Assembly: GCA_910577925.1 (NCBI GenBank) | Contig: CAJTOI010000046.1 | Coordinates: 1 to 12,536 of the forward strand | Origin: an uncultured Roseburia sp. | GTDB lineage: Bacteria > Bacillota > Clostridia > Lachnospirales > Lachnospiraceae | Direction of reading: 5' to 3' | DNA length: 12,536 nucleotides | Part shown: piece after piece, positions 12,074-12,536 of the stretch | Position numbering within the stretch: the stretch's first letter is position 1 | How the letters are laid out: every line of letters begins with the position of its first letter | The notes under the pieces: model-generated | Told to the model about the DNA's origin: nothing | The model's database searches: none | The model's input: only the letters and a program-made list of their open reading frames with translations | Program-made: the position numbers and the translations under genes

Positions 12074-12536
12074 TTATGCGGTTCGTTTTACAGCTTTGAG
12101 TTTACGGTAGGATTGCCCTGTGCCACTGGTGATTGCAGCAACAGCAACCGCTAACAGACTGATATGGGCAAGTGTATTCAAGTTTGTAACAGATGATTTA
12201 TTCCTTACCCACATACGTTCCTGCCTGGTATTTTTGAAACGGGAATTGTACCGCTCACATTCTGTACGAAGAGAGTAATTACTTTTGAAATATTTACTGT
12301 CTCTGTCGAGGGAGAGTCTTAAATCATCGGGAATGGTGATGTATTTTGTACAGCCGCGGTGCTTTTTGCCATTGTAGAAGTTTTTGTGACGGCATGGACA
12401 GTCTGCATTTCTGCTTGCTTTTAATGGACAGCAGAATTTTTGACGGGTGCGCCCACTATCGGAAAACTTGCCATCCTTCCACATGGCAAGCCCGGCTTCA
12501 CAGATAGGATTTCCTTGCGGAAGCAGTTTTGGATTT
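12074..12536 (-). CDS. Insertion-sequence DDE transposase, C-terminal part, runs off the window
   Basis: The frame stays open from the right edge to the TAA, giving about 153 residues of a C-terminal region. It starts in a Cys-containing segment (GNPICEAGLAMW), continues with a Cys-rich stretch (KFCCPLKASRNADCPC, then GCTKY), and ends with SLRTECERYNSRFKN and a hydrophobic helix (HISLLAVAVAAI). The Glu in TECERYNSRFK is placed like the last acidic residue of DDE transposases, within the usual R-x-x-x-E-R-x-N-x-R-F-K type helix. The internal ATG at 12484 is not the true start. IS family assignment is not possible from this fragment; IS1182-like is one guess. It points towards pcrA. Confidence 0.8.
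   Translation of the reverse strand, partial: NPKLLPQGNPICEAGLAMWKDGKFSDSGRTRQKFCCPLKASRNADCPCRHKNFYNGKKHRGCTKYITIPDDLRLSLDRDSKYFKSNYSLRTECERYNSRFKNTRQERMWVRNKSSVTNLNTLAHISLLAVAVAAITSGTGQSYRKLKAVKRTA

Overview
The window looks like chromosomal DNA of a Gram-positive anaerobe of the Clostridia, most likely a Lachnospiraceae member. The reasons are strong AGGAGG-type ribosome binding sites, sigma-A-like promoters, a YerC/DUF1836/PcrA neighbourhood typical of Firmicutes, and a VTC-DUF4956-CotH cluster that is common in gut Clostridia. No rRNA, tRNA or CRISPR array was seen. All assignments come from reading the sequence and translations by eye.

Left part (1-4790, visibly lower GC, all genes on the minus strand): read in transcription order, an OmpR-family response regulator and a HAMP-less sensor histidine kinase overlap by a few bases. 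They are followed by a VTC-type polyphosphate polymerase domain protein, a DUF4956 membrane protein and a secreted/anchored CotH-family kinase. The CotH gene seems to lose its 3' end at a junction near position 60-70. The regulator promoter and the promoter in front of the VTC gene share one layout: two TTCAAT boxes exactly 11 bp apart, then 9-10 bp, then TACAATG. This suggests that the two-component system controls itself and the VTC-DUF4956-CotH operon. The VTC gene is also preceded by an 11-codon leader ORF whose stop overlaps the VTC GTG start. An 18-nt inverted repeat could hide the leader's ribosome binding site in read-through transcripts.

Middle part (4790-8050, higher GC): two class I/II PLP aminotransferases lie in tandem on the plus strand, the second resembling histidinol-phosphate aminotransferase. 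The second runs 105 bp into a convergent CPBP-family membrane protease gene.

Right part (8190-11713): a small TrpR-like YerC/YecD-family regulator with a perfect 12-bp palindrome in its promoter spacer faces a DUF1836 protein across interleaved convergent terminators. The DUF1836 gene is divergent from pcrA, which encodes the UvrD/PcrA helicase.

End (11714-12536): downstream of pcrA is a 360-bp stretch without a convincing gene. It holds an extended -10 promoter followed by a run of small perfect hairpins, several with GGAA loops, which is a good candidate for a structured non-coding RNA. An insertion-sequence transposase (C-terminal part only) enters from the right edge.
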